From a bacterium (GTDB taxonomy: Bacteria; Zixibacteria; MSB-5A5; GN15; FEB-12), in NCBI GenBank assembly GCA_020444475.1, contig JAHLKV010000001.1, positions 372,001 to 436,000 on the forward strand: DNA of 64,000 nt. The letters run 5' to 3'. The position numbers were made by a program, and so were the translations under genes. The notes under the pieces are model-generated. The model ran no database searches, was not told the origin of the DNA, and worked only from the letters and a program-made list of their open reading frames with translations. Shown in pieces: positions 1 to 9,343 of the stretch (positions within the stretch are counted from its first letter, which is position 1; every line of letters starts with the position of its first letter).

Positions 1-90
1 GTCCAATCCCGGAATTACTCCATCCAAGCAAGATAGACCTACTCTGAATAAGTGTCAATGAAATAAACTTGGGACGGGGAGCGTAAGTTG

Positions 91-879
91 TTATACTTCA
101 GCGACTAAGTCTCGCCTGATCCAACCGCGGCGTTTGTTCTCGAACAGCACGTTGTACCATTCGCCGGATTGATCGACTATTTCCACCACCAGACCGGGGG
201 CACCCTGCAGCTCGATATCAAGATCCTCTGAGGGACCGATATAAACCGGGCACTGGTCGCAGGTCAGCACCGCCCAGCGGGTGAGAAAATCGTGGCGATA
301 CTTGAAGGTCGTGAAGACGGCGGCGACGACCAGCAGTACGAGCACCAGGACGATAGTCCGACGCAGCCAGTTTTCACGCCAGCCAAGACCGAAACGGAGA
401 GACAGCAGGACAAACAGTCCGATGAAAAAGAGCGCCGATATCCAGGCCAGTGTCGAAAGACGAAATCCCGAAACGGCCGACTCCATAATACTGCTGATCG
501 GGTTGAGCCGTACCCCCTCCATCTGCACACGGGTGTAGCCCCTGGCAAATGACAGGTTGGCCTCGATATCGCCGTCGCCGGGATCGAGCCGACGCGCGCG
601 GAGGTAGTTGAGGACGGCGTGGCCGAGATCGCCCTGCTTGAAATAGGCGTTACCGAGATTGAAATAGAGCGCCGGTGACTCGACCGAATCAGCGAGGATC
701 TTTTCGTAAAGGACGATCGCACTATCGTACTGGCGGTTCTGATAGAGCTGGTTGGCGGTTTCGAAGGCTTCACGCCGGGTAGCGGCCTCGGACATACCAA
801 CTCCGATCACGACGAGAGCAAGACACGTCAAAAGAAGCGGTCGGATGTTACGCAAACCGTACACTCTCCATTCGGACAA
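91..879 (-). CDS. batE: BatE-like TPR and SH3 membrane protein
   Basis: This is the last gene of the Bat operon. The 262-residue product has an N-terminal signal or anchor segment (about residues 12-33) and TPR-like helices (about 40-110, with 'ALYFNLGNAYFKQGD'). Two hydrophobic membrane segments lie near 145-163 and 173-192, and a bacterial SH3-like domain follows (about 205-260, with 'GEWYNVLFENKRRGWI'). This order matches BatE of the Bacteroides aerotolerance operon family. The start overlaps the upstream batD by 32 nt, which suggests translational coupling. Bat proteins are thought to form an envelope complex assisted by MoxR chaperones; the molecular role of BatE is not established. The 90 bases beyond the stop hold no recognisable gene. 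Confidence 0.85.
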   Translation of the reverse strand: MSEWRVYGLRNIRPLLLTCLALVVIGVGMSEAATRREAFETANQLYQNRQYDSAIVLYEKILADSVESPALYFNLGNAYFKQGDLGHAVLNYLRARRLDPGDGDIEANLSFARGYTRVQMEGVRLNPISSIMESAVSGFRLSTLAWISALFFIGLFVLLSLRFGLGWRENWLRRTIVLVLVLLVVAAVFTTFKYRHDFLTRWAVLTCDQCPVYIGPSEDLDIELQGAPGLVVEIVDQSGEWYNVLFENKRRGWIRRDLVAEV

Positions 880-2668
880 TCAACCTCTCCCCCCGCTCCA
901 GCGACGAGCGGATATCATCGATACTGATGGTCGCGGGCGCAAAGCGGGCGAAATCGCACCGGCGAAGGAGTTCTTTCGTTTCCGCGACAAGATCGTCGTC
1001 GGCGCCACGCTGCGCAAGCAGAGTCGCTATTTTGTCGCTGGTCAAACCATGCGGCGACATGTTGAGCTTGTCCGCTATGTACGATGTGACGGCCCGAGAC
1101 AACTCCGCATAAAACTCCTCGGTCTTGTCGGCGCTCGCCATGCTTCCGGCGGTGGCCAGACGCTTCCGCGCCACTTTCGACGCCGACCGGGAGCGCGCAT
1201 ATCCGATATCCTTCGAGAGCCGCTCCCTGCGAAGGCGAACCACCACCAGACCGATCAGTACCAGGACCGGAATCCCGTTGACCGCCATGTAGACCGGGCT
1301 GAGCAGAATCAGGCTTCCGCGATGCTGCAGGCCACCGAGTTCCTGCTTAATGAAGCGAATGTCACGCGCCTGCGATCCGATACTCACACCGGGGGTACTG
1401 TACGGAACGTCGCTGCCGGCAACATAGGTCTCGGAGCCGACCACGTTCAGCTTGATCGGGTGTGTTCGTTTCGTCTCATACCGCGATGTCCTGGGATTGA
1501 AGAAAGTGAATTTCAGTGACGGTATCGTCAATTCACCGGGACGGCGCGGGATGAACACCTCTTCGAAGGTCTTCGTGCCGCCGATCTGGTCGTCGACTTT
1601 GGTAACATTCTCGTTGCTTGAAGCGCGATAGACGCGGAAGTCGGCCAGATCACCGATCTCCGGTTCGGCGACCGACTTGACGTTGCCGATTCCGGTGATT
1701 GCCACGGATACCGTGACCGGCTGGTTCACCTCGACCTCGGTCTTGTCCGGCGTGGCACTGATCTGAAAGCGGCCTATCGTCCCGGAGAAATCATCGGGGC
1801 GATCTTTGGTCGGAAGCGGCCGGACGTTGACTGTAAGCGGCTTGGACCGCACCGTTATCTCCTGCCCGCGATTGAAGAAATCGTCGAACACGCTTCGACG
1901 CTTGGTGCGGCTGGGCGCCGCAACCGTCGTACGAATCAGCGCCCGACCGATCGACAACTCGCCCGTTTGAGTCGGGAACAGCGCGTACTTAACCTCGAGC
2001 ACCTGGTAATTGCGGCCGTTCAGCTTCTGAAAATACGGCGCCCGATTCCCCAGGATCTCGGTCCAGAAACCGGTCGTCGGCGGCTGCGTCAGTTCGGGCG
2101 TATTGTAGTACTGGACGGCAATGTAGAACTTCAGCGTCAGCGTGACCTGCTCGTTGACATACGGATTGTCGTTGTCGATCTCCGCGTCGAGGAAGTAGTC
2201 ACGCGACTTGCCGGTGGGATCAACCGACTTGTCCTCGAGCTGAGGTGACGCGGCCGTCCCCTTGTCCAATACGGTCAGCTCGAGCGGTTCGGCGGTATAT
2301 CGCTTGTTCTTGTACACAACCGAGATGTTGGTAATCGGGAATACACCCGGCTGTTTCGGCAGAAGCATATAGCGATAGGTCATCGAGACATTCATCTGGT
2401 TGTTGATAATCTGGATATTGCTCGAGCGTCCCTGACTGTAGACCTCGAAACGCGGCAGAGTCGGAAGCTGCGGCGCGGGAAGATCCTGGTCGGTTCCGGC
2501 AACCACGATCTGCAGAATAGCCTGCTCATCCAGCCCGATCGAGTCGCGATCGAGAGTAGCCTTCACGGTAACGGCCGTCGCGTTGGTCACCTGGGCAAAG
2601 GTCTCCGCGCCGGTGAACAGCGCCGCCAGGACGCACAGGCATAGTATGTATGCTCGAGACAGCGTCAT
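848..2668 (-). CDS. batD: BatD-like oxygen-tolerance family protein
   Basis: A 606-residue protein with a signal peptide (about 1-25), a long periplasmic part of repeated beta-rich Ig-like units, a transmembrane segment near 455-480 and a basic cytoplasmic tail of about 120 residues. Phrases such as 'MLLPKQPGVFPI' and 'FIPRRPGELTIP' are the 'P-x-x-x-G' Ig signatures typical of the BatD family. It is the longest of three BatD-like proteins in the cluster. It lies 6 bases after batC and overlaps batE. As in other Bat operons it probably acts as a membrane-anchored periplasmic partner of the VWA proteins BatA and BatB; that role is inferred from the family. Confidence 0.88.
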   Translation of the reverse strand: MTLSRAYILCLCVLAALFTGAETFAQVTNATAVTVKATLDRDSIGLDEQAILQIVVAGTDQDLPAPQLPTLPRFEVYSQGRSSNIQIINNQMNVSMTYRYMLLPKQPGVFPITNISVVYKNKRYTAEPLELTVLDKGTAASPQLEDKSVDPTGKSRDYFLDAEIDNDNPYVNEQVTLTLKFYIAVQYYNTPELTQPPTTGFWTEILGNRAPYFQKLNGRNYQVLEVKYALFPTQTGELSIGRALIRTTVAAPSRTKRRSVFDDFFNRGQEITVRSKPLTVNVRPLPTKDRPDDFSGTIGRFQISATPDKTEVEVNQPVTVSVAITGIGNVKSVAEPEIGDLADFRVYRASSNENVTKVDDQIGGTKTFEEVFIPRRPGELTIPSLKFTFFNPRTSRYETKRTHPIKLNVVGSETYVAGSDVPYSTPGVSIGSQARDIRFIKQELGGLQHRGSLILLSPVYMAVNGIPVLVLIGLVVVRLRRERLSKDIGYARSRSASKVARKRLATAGSMASADKTEEFYAELSRAVTSYIADKLNMSPHGLTSDKIATLLAQRGADDDLVAETKELLRRCDFARFAPATISIDDIRSSLERGERLIVRMESVRFA

Positions 2669-2674
2669 CGCGGC

Positions 2675-3421
2675 TTACCAGTCCTTCCCCAAATAGGAGT
2701 TTGCCTTGACATTGCGACGGACCTTCTTCTGGACATCCTGCTCGTCGTCTTCGAGCGCATTCAAAATGCGCTCAGCATCTTCTTTCGACATCGGCTTGTC
2801 CTGCATCTGCTCCTGCTGCTGCTGGTCGTCCTGATTCTGCTGTTGCTGATCCTGCTGGTCCTGCTGCTGTTGCTGTTGCTGCTGATCTTCCTGATCCTGC
2901 TGCTGGTCCTGCTGTTGCTGTTCCTGCTTCTCCTGCTGCTCCTGCTGTTGCTGCTCGTTCTGCTGCTGTTGTTCCTGCTGCGTCTGCTCCTTAAGCAACT
3001 TGCGGGAGAGTTCGAGATTGTACTTGGCGTCCATGTCCTCGGGGTTGATTTCTAGCGCCTTTTTGTACGACTCGATCGCTTCGGGGTAGCTTCCGGCCTT
3101 GAAATGGGCGTTTCCGGCGTTGTAGTTGGCCCGGAATTGCTGGGCGATATCGTCAGTCTTAAGCGCTTTCTCGTAGCGCTCCAGCGCCGTCTTGTAGTCT
3201 CCCTGTTCGTATTGGACGTTGCCGATGTTGTAGTCGATCTCCGGGGATTCCGGAAGCTCGGTCTCGGCGATCGAATACTGCTCCAGAGCCGACTTGTAGT
3301 CTTTGTTCAGGAATGCCTCATTGCCCTTTTTCACCGGCTCGACCGGGTTCCTGGCTGACACCGACGAGCCAGCCGCCATGACAAATAGCACGGCCAGTGC
3401 ACTGGTGATGTATCTACGCAT
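2675..3421 (-). CDS. batC: BatC-like periplasmic TPR protein with Gln-rich tail
   Basis: I place the start at the ATG at 3421, preceded by GGGAG eight bases upstream, because it opens directly into a signal peptide ('MRRYITSALAVLFVMAAG'). A longer reading to 3475 is open but adds only polar residues. The 248-residue product has three or more TPR units (about 27-155, 'YNIGNVQYEQGDY', 'YNAGNAHFKAGSY'). A segment of almost only Gln with some Asp and Glu (about 165-215) and a short charged end follow. This is the BatC layout. The start overlaps batB by 8 nt. The Gln-rich stretch uses mixed CAG and CAA codons. Confidence 0.85.
   Translation of the reverse strand: MRRYITSALAVLFVMAAGSSVSARNPVEPVKKGNEAFLNKDYKSALEQYSIAETELPESPEIDYNIGNVQYEQGDYKTALERYEKALKTDDIAQQFRANYNAGNAHFKAGSYPEAIESYKKALEINPEDMDAKYNLELSRKLLKEQTQQEQQQQNEQQQQEQQEKQEQQQQDQQQDQEDQQQQQQQQDQQDQQQQNQDDQQQQEQMQDKPMSKEDAERILNALEDDEQDVQKKVRRNVKANSYLGKDW
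2805..2990 (-). repeat. Coding Gln-rich triplet repeat inside batC
   Basis: On the minus strand this stretch is mostly CAG and CAA codons with scattered GAC, GAT, GAA and AAC. It codes for the low-complexity Gln-rich part of BatC. The imperfect pattern with synonymous changes suggests an old repeat under coding constraint, yet it remains a likely site of length variation by slippage. On the plus strand it reads as a meaningless poly-leucine frame. Confidence 0.8.
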
Positions 3422-4436
3422 GCTGTACGCTCCCGTTCGGTCTCTTTCGCTCCGGGACGAAAAACTCAGCGACAATCAACAGCAAAGCTATCAACAGCGG
3501 CCACTGGAAGCGGTCGTCGTAGCGTGTGACCAATGAGCCTTCCAGTTCCTTTTTCTCCAGGCTGTCGATCTCGTCCAGAATTTTATCTAACTCCATTTCG
3601 CCCGGCGTTGCCAGATAATATTTTCCCCCGGTCGCCAGGGAGATCTTCTGGAGGGTCTGCTCATCGAGTCTCGAGACGACCACTTCGCCGTTTTCGTCCT
3701 TCTTGAACCCTACTTGCTTACCTGTACGGTCGACAATCGGAATAGGTTCCCCGGCCGGACTGCCGATCCCGACGGTATAGATCCGAATCCCCATCTCCCG
3801 GGCTTCTTCGGCCACGTCGAGCGCCGTTTTGTCGTGGGTTTCGCCGTCGGTCAGAAGCAACAGGACCTTATACTTGCGCTCCTTTTGGTCGAATGACTTG
3901 ACGGCGGTCTTGATCGCTTCGGCTATCGACGTACCCTGGATCGACACCGACTTGTCATTCATAGCCGAGAGCAGCATCTGGGCCGCCGGATAGTCTACGG
4001 TCAGCGGGCACTGCACAAACGCTTCCCCGGCAAACGCAAGCAGCCCGATCCGATCTCCCTGCAGGCGATCGATAATCGTCCGCACCTGCTGCTTGGCGCG
4101 CTCCAGGCGGTTCGGCTGCATATCGCGCGCCAGCATCGAGGTGGACACGTCAACGGCGACTATGAGATCGATCCCCTGACGTTTTACCCGCTCCATATGC
4201 GTACCGAACTGCAGCCGTGCCAGCGCCAGCGTCACAAAGACCAGCGCGACAATAAGCAGAATCGCTTTGGTCCGTTGCCGTGCAAACGAGATGTACGGCG
4301 CGTTTTTCATCACCAGCGGAATATCGCCGAATCGTTGAAGAAGGGCCTTCTTACGAGCCACCACCCAGAAGGCGAATATCGCCAGCAGGGCGATTCCGAT
4401 CAGGATCATGAAGTTGGTCGGTTCGGCGAATCTCAT
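3414..4436 (-). CDS. batB: BatB-like VWA-domain inner membrane protein
   Basis: A 340-residue von Willebrand factor A protein. Two N-terminal transmembrane helices (about 8-26 and 57-75) precede a VWA domain (about 88-290) with the MIDAS motif 'DVSTSM' and the later metal-site segment 'LLTDGETHDK'. A third transmembrane helix lies near the C-terminus ('WPLLIALLLIVAEFF'). This is the usual BatA/BatB topology with a metal-binding VWA between membrane anchors. It lies between batA (28 nt gap) and batC (8 nt overlap). Order in the operon and the shorter N-terminus favour BatB over BatA, but the two are close paralogues. Confidence 0.87.
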   Translation of the reverse strand: MRFAEPTNFMILIGIALLAIFAFWVVARKKALLQRFGDIPLVMKNAPYISFARQRTKAILLIVALVFVTLALARLQFGTHMERVKRQGIDLIVAVDVSTSMLARDMQPNRLERAKQQVRTIIDRLQGDRIGLLAFAGEAFVQCPLTVDYPAAQMLLSAMNDKSVSIQGTSIAEAIKTAVKSFDQKERKYKVLLLLTDGETHDKTALDVAEEAREMGIRIYTVGIGSPAGEPIPIVDRTGKQVGFKKDENGEVVVSRLDEQTLQKISLATGGKYYLATPGEMELDKILDEIDSLEKKELEGSLVTRYDDRFQWPLLIALLLIVAEFFVPERKRPNGSVQHA

Positions 4437-4464
4437 ATGTCAATCGTCCGTGTCATACCGTTCT

Positions 4465-5511
4465 CTAGGGCAGCTTGCGGAAGTAGCTGTTTGCCAGGAC
4501 CATTTCCAGCACGAGGAAGATCAAGCCGGCATAGGCGAAGTACTCGAACAGCTCTTTGTACTGCATGTGCGAGGAAGTCTTGATCTCCGTTTTCTCGAGC
4601 GTATCTATCTCGTCGTATATCTGCTCCAGCTCTTCGCCCGATCGCGCCCGGAAGTACTGCCCGTGCGTACGATCGGCAATCTCCTTCAGCGTCTCCTCGT
4701 CGATCCGGGTCGGGCTGTAGATATACCGCTTGCCGAAAATCGGGTCGTCGTAGGGCACCATCGCGTTTCCGGGCTTCCCGGCGCCGATGGTGTAGATTTT
4801 GATATCGAATGTCGCAGCGATGTTGGCCGCCGTCAGCGGATCAATCTCTCCGGAGTTATTCACGCCGTCGGTAAGCAGCACCATCACCTTCGACTTGGCG
4901 TCGGACTCGCGAAGCCGATTGACCCCGTTGGCGATCGCCATCCCTATCGCAGTCCCGTCATCGAGCACCCCGAAGTCGACCATATCGACAAACTGCAGGA
5001 GGACGCCGTGATCGACCGTCAACGGGCACTGGGTGAACGAATTGCGCGCAAACACTACCAGCCCGATTCGGTCGTGCGGCCGTCGCTCGATGAACTTCTT
5101 GATCTCTTCCTTGGCGACGTACAGACGGTTGTGCGGCTTGAAGTCTTCGGCCTGCATCGACGACGACACGTCGAGCGCGACCATAATGTCGATTCCCTCT
5201 GAGTTCTCTTCGATAATCTCCGTCCCCGCACGCGGCCGCGCTACGGCCACGATGAGAAGCGCCAGGGCCAGCACACGAAGCAGGAACAGCACCGGACGGA
5301 ACCGCTGGCGGCCGGAGCGTGCAGCCCGCTTGACTATGCGAAGATCGGAGTACTTGATGGTCGCCGAAACCGTCCGGCGCTTGCGCAGCCGGAAAAAGAA
5401 CATCAGCGCGATAACCAGTCCTCCGACAATGAAAATCAATGTCGCCGGGATCGTGATATCGGCCTTGTCGAACAGGCTCATGCTGAGTCCGGCGAATTCA
5501 AGCTGACTCAT
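4465..5511 (-). CDS. batA: BatA-like VWA-domain inner membrane protein
   Basis: A 348-residue VWA protein, paralogous to the next gene. It has an N-terminal transmembrane helix ('ATLIFIVGGLVIALMFFF'), a second near 72-90, the MIDAS motif 'DVSSSMQAED', the segment 'VLLTDGVNNSG' and a C-terminal helix ('FAYAGLIFLVLEMVLA'). The start codon overlaps the stop of the upstream BatD-like gene by 4 nt (ATGA), which fits coupled translation. BatA and BatB are thought to interact through their VWA domains and to be served by the MoxR ATPase encoded upstream; this is family knowledge, not visible in the sequence. Confidence 0.87.
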   Translation of the reverse strand: MSQLEFAGLSMSLFDKADITIPATLIFIVGGLVIALMFFFRLRKRRTVSATIKYSDLRIVKRAARSGRQRFRPVLFLLRVLALALLIVAVARPRAGTEIIEENSEGIDIMVALDVSSSMQAEDFKPHNRLYVAKEEIKKFIERRPHDRIGLVVFARNSFTQCPLTVDHGVLLQFVDMVDFGVLDDGTAIGMAIANGVNRLRESDAKSKVMVLLTDGVNNSGEIDPLTAANIAATFDIKIYTIGAGKPGNAMVPYDDPIFGKRYIYSPTRIDEETLKEIADRTHGQYFRARSGEELEQIYDEIDTLEKTEIKTSSHMQYKELFEYFAYAGLIFLVLEMVLANSYFRKLP

Positions 5512-6551
5512 GCCGCCTTCTCCTCACGGGCGCTGCGCCCCCGGGCTTTTCTCACGCGCTCCTCTTCTTCGATTTGTCGGAGTCGCTCGTCGCGGATATC
5601 GGCCACCATGTCGTGCACCAGCGACAGGTCAGCTTCGGGACGCCCGCTCTCCGGGGTCATACGAGCAAACTTGACCAGATCGGCATGCCGGAAAAAGTCC
5701 AGCAGGCGGCTGTACCAGTCGTTCGGGAGGGGAATCGCCACAAACGCGTTGCGATACTCCGTGGTCGTCATCTCCAGGACATCCAGCCTGTACATCCTGC
5801 CGAGAAAGGCCCGTGCGATATCAGTCAGTTCGAAATAGTACTGCTTGTGGGCGCCGTCCGCCAGGTAGCTCTTTTGCTGCAGCACGGCGAGATCCTCGAA
5901 GGCAATCTCCCACGCTGTGCGTCGGTCCACCGGCTCGAGAAGACCCTTTTTCTTTCTAAAGATCAGCCACAAAACGAGCGGCAGGAGGATGAGCAGAAGC
6001 GATGCGCCGCCCCAATAGTACCACGCAGGGATCTCGGGCTCAAACTCGTACTGCGCTTTGAGCGGCTTGACATCGAGCGAATCCGGATTATCCCCCAGCA
6101 ACGACTTCACCGAAATCGGCATTCCGTCGGTCATGATCAAGCGGCTGCCGCTGTCAGGCATGCGGAAAATCACCGGCAGCGGCGGAATGACATACTCACC
6201 GGTCGTGAAGGTCGATATCCTGAAGGTCGTCTCGGATTTGATGCGACCATCGTCGAGCTTCGTCTCGACATCCGGCTCATAGTCCTTCACCTCGAAGGCG
6301 CCGAGATTGGCTCCGAGCGGCGGTGGAATCAGATCAATCGTTGAGTCATAGGTTATCGTTACCGTATACGTCACCGTATCGCCGACATAGATGTCTCCCC
6401 GGCTCACCGAGGTCTCCACCGTGACACCCGGCAGTGAACTCACCGTGTCCGGCGGCGCTTCCTGTGCAGCCGCCGATACGGCCAGGATCAAAGCAATACC
6501 AAAGATAATATGCGCAATCGCCGTATGTTTCATGTGTCGTGACTCATCCAT
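5508..6551 (-). CDS. BatD-like membrane protein with one Ig-like periplasmic domain
   Basis: A 347-residue protein whose start overlaps the upstream stop by one base (TGATG); an in-frame ATG at 6533 is an alternative that opens directly into a signal peptide. After the signal ('IIFGIALILAVSAAAQ') comes a beta-rich domain with BatD-like 'DIYVGDTVTYTVTI' and 'FTTGEYVIPPLPVIF' (about 35-150). A transmembrane helix lies near 180-200, and a helical cytoplasmic part ends in a charged tail. The cytoplasmic half ('YYFELTDIARAFLGRMY') resembles the domain often attached to Bat-operon BatD variants. It is the second of three such proteins here. The role is inferred from context. Confidence 0.75.
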   Translation of the reverse strand: MDESRHMKHTAIAHIIFGIALILAVSAAAQEAPPDTVSSLPGVTVETSVSRGDIYVGDTVTYTVTITYDSTIDLIPPPLGANLGAFEVKDYEPDVETKLDDGRIKSETTFRISTFTTGEYVIPPLPVIFRMPDSGSRLIMTDGMPISVKSLLGDNPDSLDVKPLKAQYEFEPEIPAWYYWGGASLLLILLPLVLWLIFRKKKGLLEPVDRRTAWEIAFEDLAVLQQKSYLADGAHKQYYFELTDIARAFLGRMYRLDVLEMTTTEYRNAFVAIPLPNDWYSRLLDFFRHADLVKFARMTPESGRPEADLSLVHDMVADIRDERLRQIEEEERVRKARGRSAREEKAA

Positions 6552-7447
6552 CAGCGAATGTTCTTTTCATACAGTTGAAACTGCTCCGCCCGAGCCAGCT
6601 TCTGCAGGTACTCGTTGTACGCGACCTCGGCCTTGTCGTTCTGGTAGTCCATGAAAACCTGGGCCCGGACCGAATCATACGGCCGGCCGTCATACCGGTC
6701 GTCCCGGTGCGCCTGATAATATGTGCGTACGTCGACACTATCCACTTTCATGTCGTTCATCACTTTGTCCGCCAGGAACCGGTCCACGATCACCGAACGC
6801 TCGTAGTCGTCCATTGCCTTCCGAATGTCGGTCTTCTGATCGTACCCCTCCCGGACCGCCGCCCGATAGAGCAATTCCACTCCGGCCAGCTGGCGCACGA
6901 AATTGACCCGCGAGGCGCGGTCGGCCAGCTGCTTCTGCATGCTCGGAGGAAGGGACTGAATACGGTCCTCGATCTCGGCCATGTAAAACTTTCTGTCCCC
7001 GACCTGCGCTACCAGCACGTCACCCGGTTTGCTTTCGACCGAATCGATGTTTGTTGCTCCCCGAAGCTCCCGGGCCGCATCGATGGTCTGTCCGATCTTC
7101 TCCAGCGAAGCGACCAGATTGCGCGACGCTTCTTCGACGTACGACCCGTTCGGATCGATCGTCCTCGCCCGTATATAATACGCCGCCGCACTGTTGTAGT
7201 CCTGGATATCCTCGAAATAGATTTTGGCAATCAGGTAGTTGATATTGCCCCGCTGCTGACGGTCGAGCGAGGTGACGTCGAGGATGTCTTTGTACTCGTC
7301 GATCGCCGCAGCGTACAGCTTGTTGTTCCGAAGTTCCCCGGCGATTTTCTTTTTGCCGTCGATATCCACTGTCGGCTGTGTTGAGCAGCCCACAACAATG
7401 GAGAGGGCGAGCGTACAAAGGCACAAAAGGAATGACAGCCGTCGCAT
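6551..7447 (-). CDS. TPR lipoprotein with SurA-type chaperone-like domain
   Basis: I choose the ATG at 7447, one base inside the DUF58 stop (GTGATG); a GTG at 7450 is equally possible. The product is a lipoprotein: a hydrophobic leader ends in the lipobox 'SIVVGC'. Residues about 30-120 look like TPR helices ('YLIAKIYFEDIQDYNSAAAYY'). From about 145 on, 'VAQVGDRKFYMAEIEDRIQ' followed by a helical region and 'VRTYYQAHRDDRY' matches the N-terminal chaperone fold of SurA/PpiC proteins. No parvulin catalytic domain follows. A SurA-like lipoprotein inside a Bat operon is unusual; it may help fold a Bat or secreted protein, but that is a guess. Confidence 0.7.
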   Translation of the reverse strand: MRRLSFLLCLCTLALSIVVGCSTQPTVDIDGKKKIAGELRNNKLYAAAIDEYKDILDVTSLDRQQRGNINYLIAKIYFEDIQDYNSAAAYYIRARTIDPNGSYVEEASRNLVASLEKIGQTIDAARELRGATNIDSVESKPGDVLVAQVGDRKFYMAEIEDRIQSLPPSMQKQLADRASRVNFVRQLAGVELLYRAAVREGYDQKTDIRKAMDDYERSVIVDRFLADKVMNDMKVDSVDVRTYYQAHRDDRYDGRPYDSVRAQVFMDYQNDKAEVAYNEYLQKLARAEQFQLYEKNIR

Positions 7448-8322
7448 CACTTCCGCCGCTCCCGCATCTTGAAGAAGTTGATCAGCGGCACGATATACGA
7501 GCGGTCGGTTCGGATATTGATAAAATCCATGTTGATCAGACCAAAATCGCGCTTGAGATTGTCGAGATCTTCCGATGCGCGAGCCTCGAACTCCCGACGG
7601 AACTCTTTGGACGATGTGTCGACCATGAACACTTCCCCGGTCTCGACATCCTCCAACTCGAGCAGGCCGAAATTCTCGAACGTGCTTTCGCGCGGGTCGG
7701 TGATCTTCATGGCGATGATATCATGCTTGTTGTTGGCGATCCGAAGCGGCTTCTGGTAGCCTTCCGAGAGGAAATCCGAGACGAGGAACACCACCGATTT
7801 TCGCTTGATAACCCGACTGAGATACTCGAGCGCCCCGGCGATGTCGGTGCCGATGCCCTGCGGCTCGAAGGCAAGCACTTCGCGGATCAAGCGAAGGACA
7901 TGTCCCCGGCCTTTCTGCGGGGGGACAAACTTCTCGATCGTATCGGTGAAGATGATCAGACCGACCTTGTCGTTGTTTTTGATTGCGGAGAAAGCCAGCA
8001 GGGCGCACAGCTCGGCGGCGGTTTCCGACTTGAACCGCTCGCGCGTCCCGAACCGGCCGGACGACGACGCGTCGACCAGCAGCACCACCGACAGCTCGCG
8101 TTCTTCCCGAAACTTCTTCACGTGCGGGAATCCCGTTCGAGCGGTGACGTTCCAGTCTATCAGGCGGATATCATCACCGGCCATGTACTCGCGTACTTCC
8201 TCGAACTCCATTCCCTGGCCCTTGAACGTGGAATGGTACTCGCCCGAAAAGAGGTCGTTGACCAGCCGTTTGGTGCGAATCTCGATCCGCCGGACCTTGC
8301 GCAGGATTTCTTTCGGAATCAT
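7447..8322 (-). CDS. DUF58 domain protein of the MoxR-Bat operon
   Basis: The start is set at the ATG giving 'MIPKEILRKVRRIEI', the usual beginning of this family; an in-frame GTG lies two codons upstream at 8328. The conserved DUF58 motif is present as 'YMAGDDIRLIDWNVTART', followed by a VWA-like fold ('VVLLVDASSSGRFG', with an intact DxSxS). There are no transmembrane segments, so the protein is cytoplasmic. DUF58 proteins nearly always sit next to moxR, as here (9 nt gap). They probably act as the adaptor between the ATPase and its membrane substrates; the biochemical role is not settled. Confidence 0.88.
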   Translation of the reverse strand: MIPKEILRKVRRIEIRTKRLVNDLFSGEYHSTFKGQGMEFEEVREYMAGDDIRLIDWNVTARTGFPHVKKFREERELSVVLLVDASSSGRFGTRERFKSETAAELCALLAFSAIKNNDKVGLIIFTDTIEKFVPPQKGRGHVLRLIREVLAFEPQGIGTDIAGALEYLSRVIKRKSVVFLVSDFLSEGYQKPLRIANNKHDIIAMKITDPRESTFENFGLLELEDVETGEVFMVDTSSKEFRREFEARASEDLDNLKRDFGLINMDFINIRTDRSYIVPLINFFKMRERRK

Positions 8323-8331
8323 CGCCACGGC

Positions 8332-9321
8332 TTATGGCACCTCGACGGCATCGAAGATCTTCTGGACGATATCGTCCGCGGTGACCTCTTCGGCCTCCGC
8401 TTCGTACGTCAGCAGGATACGGTGACGGAGCACGTCGGCGCCGATCGCCTTGATATCTTCGGGCGTGATGTAGCCGCGACCACGAAGGAAGGCATGCGCC
8501 TTCGCGGCCAGGTTGAGGTTAATCGTCGCGCGCGGCGAAGCACCGTACGAAATCAGGTCGGCCAACGACTGCAAACCGTACTTCTCCGGCTCGCGTGAGG
8601 CGAAGATGATGTTGACGATATACTCCTTGACCTTGTCATCGACATAGATCGAACGGATCACCTGGCGCGCCCGCACGATATCTTCGGCACGAATGACCTT
8701 CTCGATCGAAACCTTCGACGTGCCGGTGTTGCGCTCCATGATCTCGCGCTCTTCGGCCGGCGACGGGTACCCGATCCTGAGCTTCAGCATGAAACGGTCC
8801 ACCTGCGCTTCAGGAAGCGGGTAGGTGCCTTCCTGCTCGATTGGATTCTGGGTCGCCAGAACCAGAAACGGTTCGTCGAGGGGAAAGGTGGTTTCGCTGA
8901 TCGTCACCTGCCGCTCCTGCATCGCCTCAAGCAGCGCCGACTGCACCTTGGCGGGAGCGCGGTTGATCTCATCGGCGAGAATGATATTGGCGAAAATCGG
9001 CCCCTTCTTGACCAGAAACTCCGACTTCTGCGGATTGTAAATCATGGTACCGATCAAATCGGCGGGGAGCAGGTCCGGCGTGAACTGCAGGCGCTGGAAC
9101 TTGACCGAGATGGCGTCCGACAGCGTCTTCACGGACAATGTCTTGGCCAACCCGGGGACGCCTTCGATCAAGATATGCCCGTTGGCGAGAATCCCGATCA
9201 GTAGTCGGTCGATCAAATAGTGCTGTCCAACAATGACGGAACTGATCTGTCCGGTGAGCTTATCGACAAACGCCGACTCGCGCTCAACAACGGACTGGAT
9301 CTCTTGAATGTCAGTCTGCAT
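8332..9321 (-). CDS. moxR: MoxR-family AAA+ ATPase
   Basis: A 329-residue AAA+ ATPase of the MoxR class. The Walker A variant is 'GVPGLAKT', Walker B is 'ILADEINRAP', the sensor 1 segment is 'VLATQNPIEQEGTYPLPEAQ', and the C-terminal lid has 'SYGASPRATINLNLAAKA'. These are all standard for the family. The start has a strong ribosome binding site (GGAGG four bases upstream). MoxR ATPases act as chaperone-like remodelers of VWA proteins; here the partners would be DUF58, BatA and BatB encoded just downstream. Confidence 0.95.
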   Translation of the reverse strand: MQTDIQEIQSVVERESAFVDKLTGQISSVIVGQHYLIDRLLIGILANGHILIEGVPGLAKTLSVKTLSDAISVKFQRLQFTPDLLPADLIGTMIYNPQKSEFLVKKGPIFANIILADEINRAPAKVQSALLEAMQERQVTISETTFPLDEPFLVLATQNPIEQEGTYPLPEAQVDRFMLKLRIGYPSPAEEREIMERNTGTSKVSIEKVIRAEDIVRARQVIRSIYVDDKVKEYIVNIIFASREPEKYGLQSLADLISYGASPRATINLNLAAKAHAFLRGRGYITPEDIKAIGADVLRHRILLTYEAEAEEVTADDIVQKIFDAVEVP

Positions 9322-9343
9322 GCGGCCTCCGCTTTATCTCAAC

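Noticed and set aside
2843-3055. Plus-strand frame rich in leucine, looking like a membrane peptide
   Set aside because: It is the antisense reading of the Gln codons of batC.
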